From: Novosphingobium sp.
GTDB lineage: Bacteria; Pseudomonadota; Alphaproteobacteria; Sphingomonadales; Sphingomonadaceae
NCBI GenBank assembly: GCA_028697875.1
Contig: JAQVEQ010000014.1
Span: forward strand, 1-24,143
Direction: 5' to 3'
Length of the DNA stretch: 24,143 nt
Shown here piece by piece: positions 7,384 through 13,727 of this stretch. How positions within the stretch are numbered: the stretch's first letter is position 1; every line of letters starts with the position of its first letter. The notes beneath the pieces were generated by a model. That model saw only the letters and a list, made by a program, of their open reading frames with translations, did not search any database and was not told the DNA's origin. Made by a program: the position numbers and the translations under genes.

Positions 7384-7578
7384 ATGGCCAAGACCAGCCC
7401 CGGTGAATTCATCCGCCAGGTTCGCGCAGAAGCCTCCAAGGTGGTGTGGCCGACGCGTGAGGAGACTGTCAGGACCGCGATTTTCGTGGGTATCCTGATG
7501 CTGATCCTGTCGCTGTTCTTCCTCGGCATCGACTCGCTGTTCAGTGCCGTTGTGCGCTGGCTGCTCTCGCTCGCCTGA
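7384..7578 (+). CDS. secE: Preprotein translocase subunit SecE
   Basis: 64 aa, the short single-span form of SecE usual in alphaproteobacteria (E. coli SecE has three spans). SecE clamps SecY in the SecYEG channel of the inner membrane. An amphipathic N-terminal helix carries the conserved FIRQVRAEASKVVWPTREET, where K-V-x-W-P-T/S-R-x-E is the family signature. One transmembrane helix follows (about residues 31-57). nusG begins 38 bp downstream, the classic secE-nusG pair linking secretion and transcription genes on one transcript. Confidence 0.96.
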   Translation: MAKTSPGEFIRQVRAEASKVVWPTREETVRTAIFVGILMLILSLFFLGIDSLFSAVVRWLLSLA

Positions 7579-7616
7579 CGCAACCGCACGACACTGGATA
7601 CGGATTGAAGACGACT

Positions 7617-8156
7617 ATGGCCGCCCGCTGGTACATCATTCACGCTTACTCCGGCTTTGAGAACAAGGTGCGCGATTCGATCCTCGCGGAAGCGGAGCGC
7701 CTGGGCCTGTCCGAAGCGGTCGAAGAGGTCGAAGTGCCGACCGAAACCGTGACCGAGGTCAAGCGCGGCAAGAAGGTGCAGGTCGAACGCAAGTTCATGC
7801 CCGGCTACGTCCTGGCCAAGCTGAACATGACCGACGACGTCTACCACCTCGTCAAGAACACCCCGAAGGTCACGGGCTTCCTCGGCGCCGGCGGCAAGCC
7901 GCACGCGATTTCCGAGAAAGAGGCCGCGCGCTATTTCGGCGCCGCCGAAGAAGCCGCCGCCCAGCCCAAGCGCCAGGTCGATGTCGATTACGAGATCGGC
8001 GATTCGGTCAAGGTGCTCGACGGGCCGTTCGCCAGCTTCAACGGCGTGGTGGAAGAGCTCGATTTCGACAAGTCGAAGGTCAAGGTCTCGGTTTCGATCT
8101 TCGGCCGCGCGACCCCGGTCGAACTGGACTTCGAGCAGGTCGAACTGGTCAAGTAA
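7617..8156 (+). CDS. nusG: Transcription termination/antitermination protein NusG
   Basis: 179 aa from the ATG at 7617; a TTG at 7605 in frame is less likely because the mature family start is M-A-x-R-W-Y-I-I-H-A-Y-S-G. The N-terminal NGN domain (about 1-115) contains RWYIIHAYSGFENKV, the basic VKRGKKVQVERKFMPGYVL and VYHLVKNTPKVTGFLG. The C-terminal KOW domain (about 125-179) has IGDSVKVLDGPFASFNGVVEE and ends in FEQVELVK. NusG binds RNA polymerase, suppresses pausing and couples transcription to Rho or the ribosome. A hairpin followed by a short T run lies 12 bp after the stop. Confidence 0.97.
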   Translation: MAARWYIIHAYSGFENKVRDSILAEAERLGLSEAVEEVEVPTETVTEVKRGKKVQVERKFMPGYVLAKLNMTDDVYHLVKNTPKVTGFLGAGGKPHAISEKEAARYFGAAEEAAAQPKRQVDVDYEIGDSVKVLDGPFASFNGVVEELDFDKSKVKVSVSIFGRATPVELDFEQVELVK

Positions 8157-8167
8157 GCTTGCAATCC

Positions 8168-8196
8168 GGCGCGCTCCCCACTATGGGCGCGCCTTT
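8168..8196 (+). terminator. Probable terminator or attenuator after nusG
   Basis: GGCGCGC (8168-8174) pairs perfectly with GCGCGCC (8187-8193) around a 12-nt loop, followed by TTTCCTCCC. The stem is all G-C but the T run is short. The following TTTCCTCCC can itself pair with GGGAGGGAAA (about 8206-8215), so alternative folds are possible. It separates secE-nusG from rplK-rplA at least partly. Confidence 0.5.
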
Positions 8197-8227
8197 CCTC
8201 CCTCGGGGAGGGAAAACCACGCGGGAG

Positions 8228-8299
8228 GACGGTCTTCGGGCCGTCTGTCTGACCGCTTAACATGAGGATGCGTAAATCCCGGGTTCCCGGGCCGCATCC
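8228..8299 (+). promoter_or_regulatory. Structured 5' leader of rplK-rplA
   Basis: There are two hairpins. The first pairs GACGGTC (8228-8234) with GGCCGTC (8239-8245) around a TTCG tetraloop. The second pairs GGATGCG (8266-8272) with CGCATCC (8293-8299); inside it CCCGGG (8278-8283) faces CCCGGG (8286-8291), with TAAAT against a single C as an asymmetric internal loop. A helix interrupted by an asymmetric loop just upstream of rplK is where an L1 autoregulatory site would be expected. I cannot confirm that the loop matches the L1 consensus. The rplK ribosome-binding site AAAGGAG follows at 8309-8315. Confidence 0.45.
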
Positions 8300-8322
8300 G
8301 ACAGTGTGAAAGGAGTGGCCAC

Positions 8323-8754
8323 ATGGCCAAGAAAATCTCAGGTTACATCAAGCTGCAGGTGCCTGCCGGCGCCGCCAACCCGTCCCCGCCGATCGGCCCC
8401 GCGCTCGGTCAGCGCGGCGTGAACATCATGGAATTCTGCAAGGCGTTCAATGCCGCCACGCAGGAACTGGAAAAGGCGATGCCGATTCCGACCATCATCA
8501 CGGTCTACGCGGATCGCAGCTTCACGTTCGTCACCAAGACCCCGCCCGCATCCTTCCTCATCAAGAAGGCCGCCAACCTCAAGTCGGGTTCGAAGGAACC
8601 GGGCAAGGTTTCGGCCGGCAAGATCGCGCGCTCGAAGCTCGCCGAGATCGCCGAGATGAAGATGAAGGATCTCAACGCCAACGATATCGAGGCCGCGACC
8701 AAGATCATCGAAGGCTCGGCCCGCGCGATGGGCCTCGAAGTGGTGGAGGGCTGA
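8323..8754 (+). CDS. rplK: 50S ribosomal protein L11
   Basis: 143 aa, standard length. The N-terminal domain begins KISGYIKLQVPAGAANPSPPIGPALGQ in consecutive segments; it is the flexible, proline-rich part that contacts the GTPase-associated centre and binds release and stringent factors. It continues with GVNIMEFCKAFNAAT. The C-terminal RNA-binding domain (about 75-143) includes TPPASFLIKKAA and ends with the helix region IIEGSARAMGLEV. L11 binds the thiostrepton region of 23S rRNA and is needed for RelA activation. The start has AAAGGAG with a 7-nt spacer. rplA begins 4 bp after the stop. Confidence 0.98.
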   Translation: MAKKISGYIKLQVPAGAANPSPPIGPALGQRGVNIMEFCKAFNAATQELEKAMPIPTIITVYADRSFTFVTKTPPASFLIKKAANLKSGSKEPGKVSAGKIARSKLAEIAEMKMKDLNANDIEAATKIIEGSARAMGLEVVEG

Positions 8755-8758
8755 AGAC

Positions 8759-9460
8759 ATGGCCAAGCTGACCAAGAAGCAGAAGATGCTCGCCGAAAAG
8801 CTGGGCGACAACCAGGCGCTGCACACGTTCGACAATGCGCTCAAGACGCTGCGCGAACTCGCTACCGCCAAGTTCGACGAAACCATCGAAGTCGCGATGA
8901 ACCTGGGCGTCGACCCGCGTCACGCCGACCAGATGGTCCGCGGCATGGTTTCGCTGCCCTCGGGCACCGGCAAGGAAGTCAAGGTCGCGGTCTTCGCCCG
9001 TGGCGACAAGGCTGACGCCGCGCTCGCCGCCGGTGCCGACAAGGTCGGCGCCGAAGACCTGATGGAAGACATGCAGGCCGGCAACCTCAACTACGATCGC
9101 GTCATCGCCACCCCGGACATGATGGGTGTGGTCGGCCGCCTCGGTAAGCTGCTCGGCCCCAAGGGCCTGATGCCGAACCCGAAGCTCGGCACCGTGACGC
9201 CGAACGTGGAACAGGCCGTGAAGGACGCCAAGAGCGGCCAGATCGAATTCCGCGTCGAAAAGCTGGGCATCATCCACGCCGGCATCGGCAAGATGAGCTT
9301 CACCGACGAAGCCATCAAGGCGAACTTCGACGCACTGGTCGATGCGGTCGTCAAGGCCAAGCCGTCGGGCGCCAAGGGCAAGTACGTCCGCAAGGTCGCG
9401 CTCAGCTCGTCGATGGGTCCGGGCATCAAGCTCGATACGGCGGACGTCGCCGGGGCCTGA
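8759..9460 (+). CDS. rplA: 50S ribosomal protein L1
   Basis: 233 aa, standard bacterial length. L1 forms the mobile stalk at the ribosomal E site and in many bacteria represses translation of its own rplK-rplA mRNA. Family landmarks in order: FDETIEVAMNLGVDPRHADQ, VRGMVSLPSGTGKEVKVAVFA split between two strands, then TPDMMGVVGRLGKLLGPKGLMPNPK (the most conserved block, spanning about 119-143), GTVTPN, and a C-terminal KGKYVRKVALSSSMGPGIKLD. It lies 4 bp after rplK, clearly cotranscribed. A strong terminator follows, and rplJ/rplL are not next to it. Confidence 0.98.
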   Translation: MAKLTKKQKMLAEKLGDNQALHTFDNALKTLRELATAKFDETIEVAMNLGVDPRHADQMVRGMVSLPSGTGKEVKVAVFARGDKADAALAAGADKVGAEDLMEDMQAGNLNYDRVIATPDMMGVVGRLGKLLGPKGLMPNPKLGTVTPNVEQAVKDAKSGQIEFRVEKLGIIHAGIGKMSFTDEAIKANFDALVDAVVKAKPSGAKGKYVRKVALSSSMGPGIKLDTADVAGA

Positions 9461-9480
9461 TCCGAATAGCGGACGGTTCG

Positions 9481-9520
9481 AAAAAGGGCCGGGGGAGCAA
9501 TCCTCCGGCCCTTTTCGTTT
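9481..9520. terminator. Strong bidirectional intrinsic terminator after rplA
   Basis: AAAAGGGCCGGGGGA (9482-9496) pairs with TCCTCCGGCCCTTTT (9501-9515) around a GCAA tetraloop. The stem is 15 bp including one G-T pair, followed by CGTTT. The A and T tracts flank both sides, so it can end rplA rightwards and the convergent lipoprotein gene leftwards. Confidence 0.92.
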
Positions 9521-9529
9521 GTCCGTTCC

Positions 9530-10102
9530 CTACCAGCCCGGCGTCAGGTTGGCGCTGGTGTAGCATTCCATCACCAGGCTGATCGGGCGGCCGTCGGGCA
9601 ATTCCAGCAAGGCCCGCTGGGTCAGGATCGTGCCGTCGGGGCAGCCCGGCCCGCCGCCGCGCGTGCCGGCGAGCTTGCGGCGGGTGAAATGGAGCGCTTC
9701 GACCGCCTTGCCGAAAGGCGTGTCCGTCCGTTCGAGCACGTCGTTCATGCCAGGGGAAAGACGCGCGGGCACGAACCAGTTGTGCGCTTCGGACAGCACG
9801 ACATCGCCGCAGACCAGCCGCACGTGGCGGTAGCCGAGCGGGCTGTCCGGCGGCAGTTCGAGCAACTGGCGGAGATCCGGTGGCAATTCGCCCGCTTCGC
9901 CGCTGACCGGGACGGCACGGATCACGGGCGGATTGCCCATGTTGTGCGCGGTGCACCACTGGGTCAGCGCTTCCGTCGCGCTGACCTGCGAATTCAGCGC
10001 CGCTTCGAACGCGTCGAGCGAGAGCTGCTGCGGCGCGGCGCAGGCGGCAAGCGACAGCCCGGCCGCGACGATCCCGATATTGGCCTTGCGGGAGGATTCC
10101 AT
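9530..10102 (-). CDS. Lipoprotein with chorismate-lyase (UbiC)-like sequence pattern
   Basis: 190 aa. A signal peptide ends in the lipobox LAAC (Cys21), so the product is predicted to be anchored in a membrane on the periplasmic side. The rest resembles the chorismate pyruvate-lyase fold. It has PLGYRHVRLVCGD, then NWFVPARLSPGMNDVL and TDTPFGKAVEALHFTRRKL, which parallels the TPLG-x-x-L-F-x-x-x-x-x-R segment of UbiC. It ends with LLELPDGRPISLVMECY, where Glu179 could match the catalytic Glu and Arg92 the catalytic Arg of UbiC. UbiC makes 4-hydroxybenzoate for ubiquinone in the cytoplasm, so an exported lipoprotein may have lost or changed that role. The alignment is by eye. It ends at the shared terminator with rplA. 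Confidence 0.65.
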   Translation of the reverse strand: MESSRKANIGIVAAGLSLAACAAPQQLSLDAFEAALNSQVSATEALTQWCTAHNMGNPPVIRAVPVSGEAGELPPDLRQLLELPPDSPLGYRHVRLVCGDVVLSEAHNWFVPARLSPGMNDVLERTDTPFGKAVEALHFTRRKLAGTRGGGPGCPDGTILTQRALLELPDGRPISLVMECYTSANLTPGW

Positions 10103-10189
10103 GGGTTCTGGTTACCGGAAAGAGCCCGCCGAAGCAAAGGCGGGATGCGTGTTGCGGGTACGTTGCGGCGTGCCCGGCCGCGAACGGGT

Positions 10190-10235
10190 CCGAAACGGAT
10201 ATATTACCGAAAAGAAAGGATTAAATCCGTTACGG
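10190..10235. repeat. Long imperfect inverted repeat in the intergenic region
   Basis: CCGAAACGGAT (10190-10200) is repeated inverted as ATCCGTTACGG (10225-10235), with 10 of 11 positions complementary. The 24-nt AT-rich, purine-rich spacer includes a smaller GGAT-TAA-ATCC element. It lies in the 251-bp region (10103-10353) between the divergent lipoprotein and beta-barrel genes. It could be an operator or an RNA hairpin. The rest of the region has a GTCCGCGGAC palindrome and a small CTGC-GTTC-GCAG hairpin near 10319-10330, but no promoter I trust. Confidence 0.5.
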
Positions 10236-10353
10236 AGGCATCTGCAACATTCGCTTTGACCGTGTGAATCCCGGCCGGTAGCGGTCCGCGGACGGTCGCC
10301 GAAGAACATAAATTCACATTCTGCGTTCGCAGTATTTCCAATGAGGGACCAAC

Positions 10354-10932
10354 ATGAAGAAACTTTCCATCGCCGCTCTTGCGGCCGCCGCCGCGATCAT
10401 GCCTGCGGCAGCGCATGCCCAGGCCTATGTCCAGATCGAGACGGGCCTCGACAGCGTTCACGTCCTTGGCGAATCCGATGAAGGCGTGCTCTATGGCATC
10501 GCCGCCGGTTACGAGTTCCCGCTGGGCGGCAGCGTGTTCGCCGGCGTCGAAGCCGGTATTGCCGACAGCACGACCAAGGAATGCGAAAGCCTCAGCTATT
10601 CGCCTGCGCCGCCTTTCTCGGCCTACACGGAAACCGCGTGCCTCAAGAGCGGCCGCGACATTTCGGCGGTCGTCCGTCTCGGCACGCGGCTGGGTGAGGA
10701 AAGCGCGATCTATATCCTTGGCGGCTACACCAATGCCCGCCTCAAGGCGACCTGGGACGACGGCTATTCGAAGTACTCGGCTGGCGACAACGGCGACGGC
10801 TTCCGCCTCGGTGCCGGTTACCAGCACACTTTCGGCAAGAACTTCTTCGGCAAGGTCGAATACCGCTATTCGAACTACGAAGGCGATTTCAGCCGCCACA
10901 ACGGCGTCGTTGCCGTCGGCGTGAATTTCTGA
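10354..10932 (+). CDS. Small outer-membrane beta-barrel protein (OmpA/Ail-like, porin family)
   Basis: 192 aa. A standard signal peptide (MKKLSIAALAAAAAIMPA and on, cleavage after AHA at about residue 22) leads to a mature protein of about 170 residues made of alternating amphipathic strands. Examples are AYVQIETGLDSVHV, GIAAGYEFPLGG, VRLGTRLGEESAIYILGGYTNA (in two strands), and FFGKVEYRYSNYEG. The chain ends VAVGVNF with the C-terminal Phe recognised by the BAM machinery. This fits an eight-stranded outer-membrane barrel. Two cysteines (in ECES and ACLK) sit in one long loop and may form a disulfide. Substrate or adhesion role is unknown. GAGGGA precedes the ATG, and a terminator follows. 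Confidence 0.85.
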   Translation: MKKLSIAALAAAAAIMPAAAHAQAYVQIETGLDSVHVLGESDEGVLYGIAAGYEFPLGGSVFAGVEAGIADSTTKECESLSYSPAPPFSAYTETACLKSGRDISAVVRLGTRLGEESAIYILGGYTNARLKATWDDGYSKYSAGDNGDGFRLGAGYQHTFGKNFFGKVEYRYSNYEGDFSRHNGVVAVGVNF

Positions 10933-10954
10933 GGAATTCGAACCTCGGTTTCGT

Positions 10955-10990
10955 GCGGGGGCGGGCTTGTGCCTGCCCCCCGCTTTCGTT
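10955..10990 (+). terminator. Intrinsic terminator after the beta-barrel gene
   Basis: GCGGGGGCGGGC (10955-10966) pairs with GCCTGCCCCCCGC (10971-10983) around a TTGT loop, with one bulged C and one G-T pair. TTTCGTT follows. It also lies downstream of the convergent CinA-like gene. Confidence 0.75.
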
Positions 10991-11011
10991 CGGGGAACGC
11001 GAAAACGGCGG

Positions 11012-11773
11012 TCAGATTCCGCCCGGCGTGAAGTCCCACCCGCCTTCGCCCAGCCCTTCGCACAAGGTGTCGGCGCAGCTGCGCACCAGGTTCGGGTCGG
11101 TCGAGCGGATGACGAAATTCGCGCCCACCCGCCCTTCGCGGAAGAAGGGATAGCTGCCGATCTGGCATCCTTCGTGCGCCTGTTCCACTTCGCGCAGCAG
11201 CACGGCGACTTCGCTTTCCGGCACCCAGCAGCCGATCACTTCGGACACCAGCGGGGCCCCGCCTTCCAGCGAACCGGTCAGCCCGTCGAGCATTCCGGCA
11301 GTGATGTGGGGCACGCCCGCCATCATGTAGATATTGCCGAGGTGGATCCCCGGCGCGCCCGAATAATGGTTCGGGATCAGTTCCGCCCCGGCCGGCACGC
11401 GGGCCATGCGCAGGCGGCCTTCGTTCAGCCCGCCGCGCGTCTCGTAGTATTCCTGCAGCATGGCGCGGGCTTCGGGGTGGATCACCACGTCCAGCCCCAG
11501 CGCCGCCGCCACGGCATCGACAGTGATATCGTCGTGCGTCGGGCCGATACCGCCGGTGGTGAAGAGATAGTCGTGCCTGGCCCGCAGCGCGTTCACCGCT
11601 TCGCCGATGGCGTCCATGTCGTCGGCGACGACGCGCACTTCGGTCAGGCGGATGCCCTGCACCTGCAGCCAGCTGGCGATCTGGGCGATGTTCTTGTCAT
11701 GGGTGCGGCCCGACAGGATTTCGTCGCCGATGATGACGGCCGCCGCCGTCCAGATGCGTTGGGGATCCTTCAT
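11012..11773 (-). CDS. Molybdopterin-binding (MoaB/CinA N-terminal) domain protein
   Basis: 253 aa. The N-terminal 170 residues are a MoaB/MogA-like domain. The start TAAAVIIGDEILSGRTHDKN is the CinA-N signature, and FTTGGIGPTHDDITVDAVA is the conserved glycine-rich motif. Next come ALGLDVVIHPEA and a segment with NIYMMAGVPHI. The rest is a C-terminal portion shorter than the deamidase domain of full-length CinA (about 400 aa), so the nicotinamide-mononucleotide deamidase part is absent. Proteins of this size are usually annotated as competence/damage-inducible protein A. The real activity is uncertain; related domains hydrolyse ADP-ribose-type pyrophosphates. The start lies 11 bp after the flavin monooxygenase stop, so the two are probably one transcript. 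Confidence 0.85.
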   Translation of the reverse strand: MKDPQRIWTAAAVIIGDEILSGRTHDKNIAQIASWLQVQGIRLTEVRVVADDMDAIGEAVNALRARHDYLFTTGGIGPTHDDITVDAVAAALGLDVVIHPEARAMLQEYYETRGGLNEGRLRMARVPAGAELIPNHYSGAPGIHLGNIYMMAGVPHITAGMLDGLTGSLEGGAPLVSEVIGCWVPESEVAVLLREVEQAHEGCQIGSYPFFREGRVGANFVIRSTDPNLVRSCADTLCEGLGEGGWDFTPGGI

Positions 11774-11784
11774 GCCCGGACTCG

Positions 11785-13281
11785 TTAGGCGATTTCCTTT
11801 TCGTTCGCCACCACGCTTTCGAAACGGAGCACGCCATCGTCCACCGGGCGCGTGCGGTAGTCGGCGAGGTCTTCGCGGTAATCCTGGTTGAGCCGCCAGG
11901 GCAAGGTCCTGGCGCTTTTCGGCATCAGCGGCAGGGCGCGCTGGATGTAGCCGGAAGAGAACTGGTAGACGTTGTCCTCCACCAGGCCGTGATCTTCCGG
12001 CAGCCAGGGGCGGACCACGTCCGCGCGCTTTTCCCGCAACGCGTTCAGGACGTCGCAGACATAGCTGGCGGTGAGGTCGGCCCGCAGGGTCCAGGCGGCG
12101 TTGAGATAGCCGAAGGCGACCGCGAGGTTGGGCACGTTGGAGAACATGCAGGCGCGGTAGAAGAAATGCTTGCGCCAGTTCACTTTCACCCCGTCCAGCA
12201 TGACCTTGACCTGCCCCCCCATGGCGAGCCGCAGGCCAGTGGCGGTGACGATCACGTCGGCGTCGAGATGGCGCCCGGATTCAAGGACGATCCCGGTGGC
12301 ATCGAAGCGGGCGATCCGGCCGGTCACGACCGACGCCTTGCCCGCCTTGAGCGTTTCGAACAGGTCGCCATCGGGCACCAGGCACAGGCGCTGTTCCCAT
12401 GGCCCGTAAGGCGGTAGCCAGTCGTGCGCGTTGTACAGGGGGCCAAGCGCTTTCCGTGCCGCCCTGGTGAGAAAGGCGCCCACCTTGCCCGGCTGCTGGC
12501 GGGCGGTCTTGAAGACGTAGTCCTGGAAGCGGACGTTCTTGGCGCGGATGAGCCGGTAGGCGAGCCGCCGGGGCAGGAGCGCTTGCAGCAGCCGGGCCAC
12601 CCGGTCGCGGCGCGGCTGCGCGCTCATCCACGTGGGCGTGCGCTGGAGCATGGTCACATGGGCGGCCTTTTCCGCCAAGGCCGGAACCAGCGTGACGGCC
12701 GTTGCGCCCGAACCGATCACGACCACCTGCTTGCCGGCATAGTCGAGGCCTTCGGGCCAGAACTGGGGATGGACCACGGTGCCGCCGAACGTCTCGCGCC
12801 CGGCGAAGGACGGATCGTGGGGACTGTCGTAATCGTAATAGCCCGAAGCGAAGTAGAGGAAGCGCGCGGTCAGTCCGCTGGCGCCTTCCGGCCCTTGCAC
12901 CGTGACGTGCCAGAGCCCTTCCGCCGCGCGGAAATCGGCGGACACGACGCGTGTGCCGAGGCGGATATGCGGGCTGATTCCCCGCGTGCCGGCGACCCGG
13001 TCGAGATAGGCGAGGATCCGGTCGCCGTCGGCGATGGCGTCCTTGTCGGTCCACGGTTCGAAGCCGAAGCCCAAGGTGTACATGTCGCTGTCGGAACGCA
13101 CGCCGGGATAGCGGAACAGGTCCCATGTGCCGCCCAGCCGCTCGCGCCGTTCGATCACGGCATAGCGCAGGCCGGGGCACTTCATGCCCAGGTGGGCGGC
13201 CATGGAAATGCCGGAGATGCCGGCACCGACGATCAGGACGTCGAAATCGGGCTGGACGGGTTGTCCGTGGGACATGGCCAT
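11785..13281 (-). CDS. Flavin-containing (Baeyer-Villiger-type) monooxygenase
   Basis: 498 aa from the ATG at 13281 (a second ATG at 13275 is two codons in). It binds FAD through GAGISG (residues 19-24) in the N-terminal Rossmann fold. NADPH is bound through GSGATA (190-195). Between them FGGTVVHPQFWP (165-176) is an exact match to the Baeyer-Villiger fingerprint F-x-G-x-x-x-H-x-x-x-W-P. Other family pieces are GGTWDLFRYPGVRSDSDMYT (around 50-69) and DVIVTATGLRL near residue 350. Such enzymes insert oxygen into ketones to give esters or lactones, or oxygenate N or S. The substrate cannot be read from the sequence. It follows the PilZ gene by 48 bp and precedes the CinA-like gene by 11 bp. Confidence 0.93.
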   Translation of the reverse strand: MAMSHGQPVQPDFDVLIVGAGISGISMAAHLGMKCPGLRYAVIERRERLGGTWDLFRYPGVRSDSDMYTLGFGFEPWTDKDAIADGDRILAYLDRVAGTRGISPHIRLGTRVVSADFRAAEGLWHVTVQGPEGASGLTARFLYFASGYYDYDSPHDPSFAGRETFGGTVVHPQFWPEGLDYAGKQVVVIGSGATAVTLVPALAEKAAHVTMLQRTPTWMSAQPRRDRVARLLQALLPRRLAYRLIRAKNVRFQDYVFKTARQQPGKVGAFLTRAARKALGPLYNAHDWLPPYGPWEQRLCLVPDGDLFETLKAGKASVVTGRIARFDATGIVLESGRHLDADVIVTATGLRLAMGGQVKVMLDGVKVNWRKHFFYRACMFSNVPNLAVAFGYLNAAWTLRADLTASYVCDVLNALREKRADVVRPWLPEDHGLVEDNVYQFSSGYIQRALPLMPKSARTLPWRLNQDYREDLADYRTRPVDDGVLRFESVVANEKEIA

Positions 13282-13329
13282 GCGCTAGGCCCATTTCGCG
13301 TCCGGGCCAAGGGGGCAGGAGCCGGGTTG

Positions 13330-13626
13330 TCAGCCCTTGCGGTCGAAATGGGCGGCAAGGTGGTCGAGCACCGAGGGATGGAGCGGGGTTTCGAACTCCA
13401 CCCCCATTTCGTACCTGTCCTTCCAGCGCACGATCGAGAGGATCGGGCCGATCGTTTCGATCCTGAGCGAGATGCGGGAGCCGACCTCGAGCCAGCTGTG
13501 GTTCTGATACATCCGGCAGCCGGCGAGCGAGAGGTCGGAGATCTGCACGTCGTGCACGCGACCGTTGCCGGGGCGGTAGCGCCCCTGCATGGTGACGGGT
13601 AATCGCGGGTCGCGTCTCTGGTCCAT
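13330..13626 (-). CDS. PilZ domain protein, predicted cyclic-di-GMP binder
   Basis: 98 aa, a single PilZ domain. Both cyclic-di-GMP contact motifs are present: R-x-x-x-R as RRDPR at residues 4-8 and D-x-S-x-x-G as DLSLAG near residue 31. The remaining beta strands are LRIETIGPILSIVRW and YEMGVEFETPL, then a C-terminal helix. Stand-alone PilZ proteins usually act as effector adaptors for motility, polysaccharide synthesis or other outputs. The start is supported by AAGG with a 7-nt spacer and by a well-placed promoter just upstream. The following gene on the same strand is the flavin monooxygenase. Confidence 0.9.
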   Translation of the reverse strand: MDQRRDPRLPVTMQGRYRPGNGRVHDVQISDLSLAGCRMYQNHSWLEVGSRISLRIETIGPILSIVRWKDRYEMGVEFETPLHPSVLDHLAAHFDRKG

Positions 13627-13647
13627 GATGCAGCCTTGCAGGCCGGC

Positions 13648-13675
13648 ATCATAGATCGCCGCGCGGCATTGTCAC
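13648..13675 (-). promoter_or_regulatory. Candidate sigma-70 promoter of the PilZ gene
   Basis: Read on the minus strand: GTGACA (13675-13670), a 16-nt spacer, and TATGAT (13653-13648). Both hexamers match the consensus at five of six positions. Transcription would start near 13641, about 15 nt before the PilZ ATG, leaving room for its AAGG ribosome-binding site. This is among the best promoter matches in the window. Confidence 0.6.
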
Positions 13676-13727
13676 TAACATGTCATGTCGCGGCCCAGCC
13701 CAGCCCGGCGGGGAAGGAGAGTGGCCG

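Noticed and set aside
10100..10259. Small rightward frame starting MGSGYRKEPAE in the lipoprotein/beta-barrel intergenic region
   Set aside because: Its ATG overlaps the start codon of the divergent lipoprotein gene. It has no ribosome-binding site and its codon use is unlike the neighbours.
12424..13602. 392-codon plus-strand frame opposite the flavin monooxygenase and PilZ genes
   Set aside because: It spans two real genes on the other strand and shows no motif of its own.
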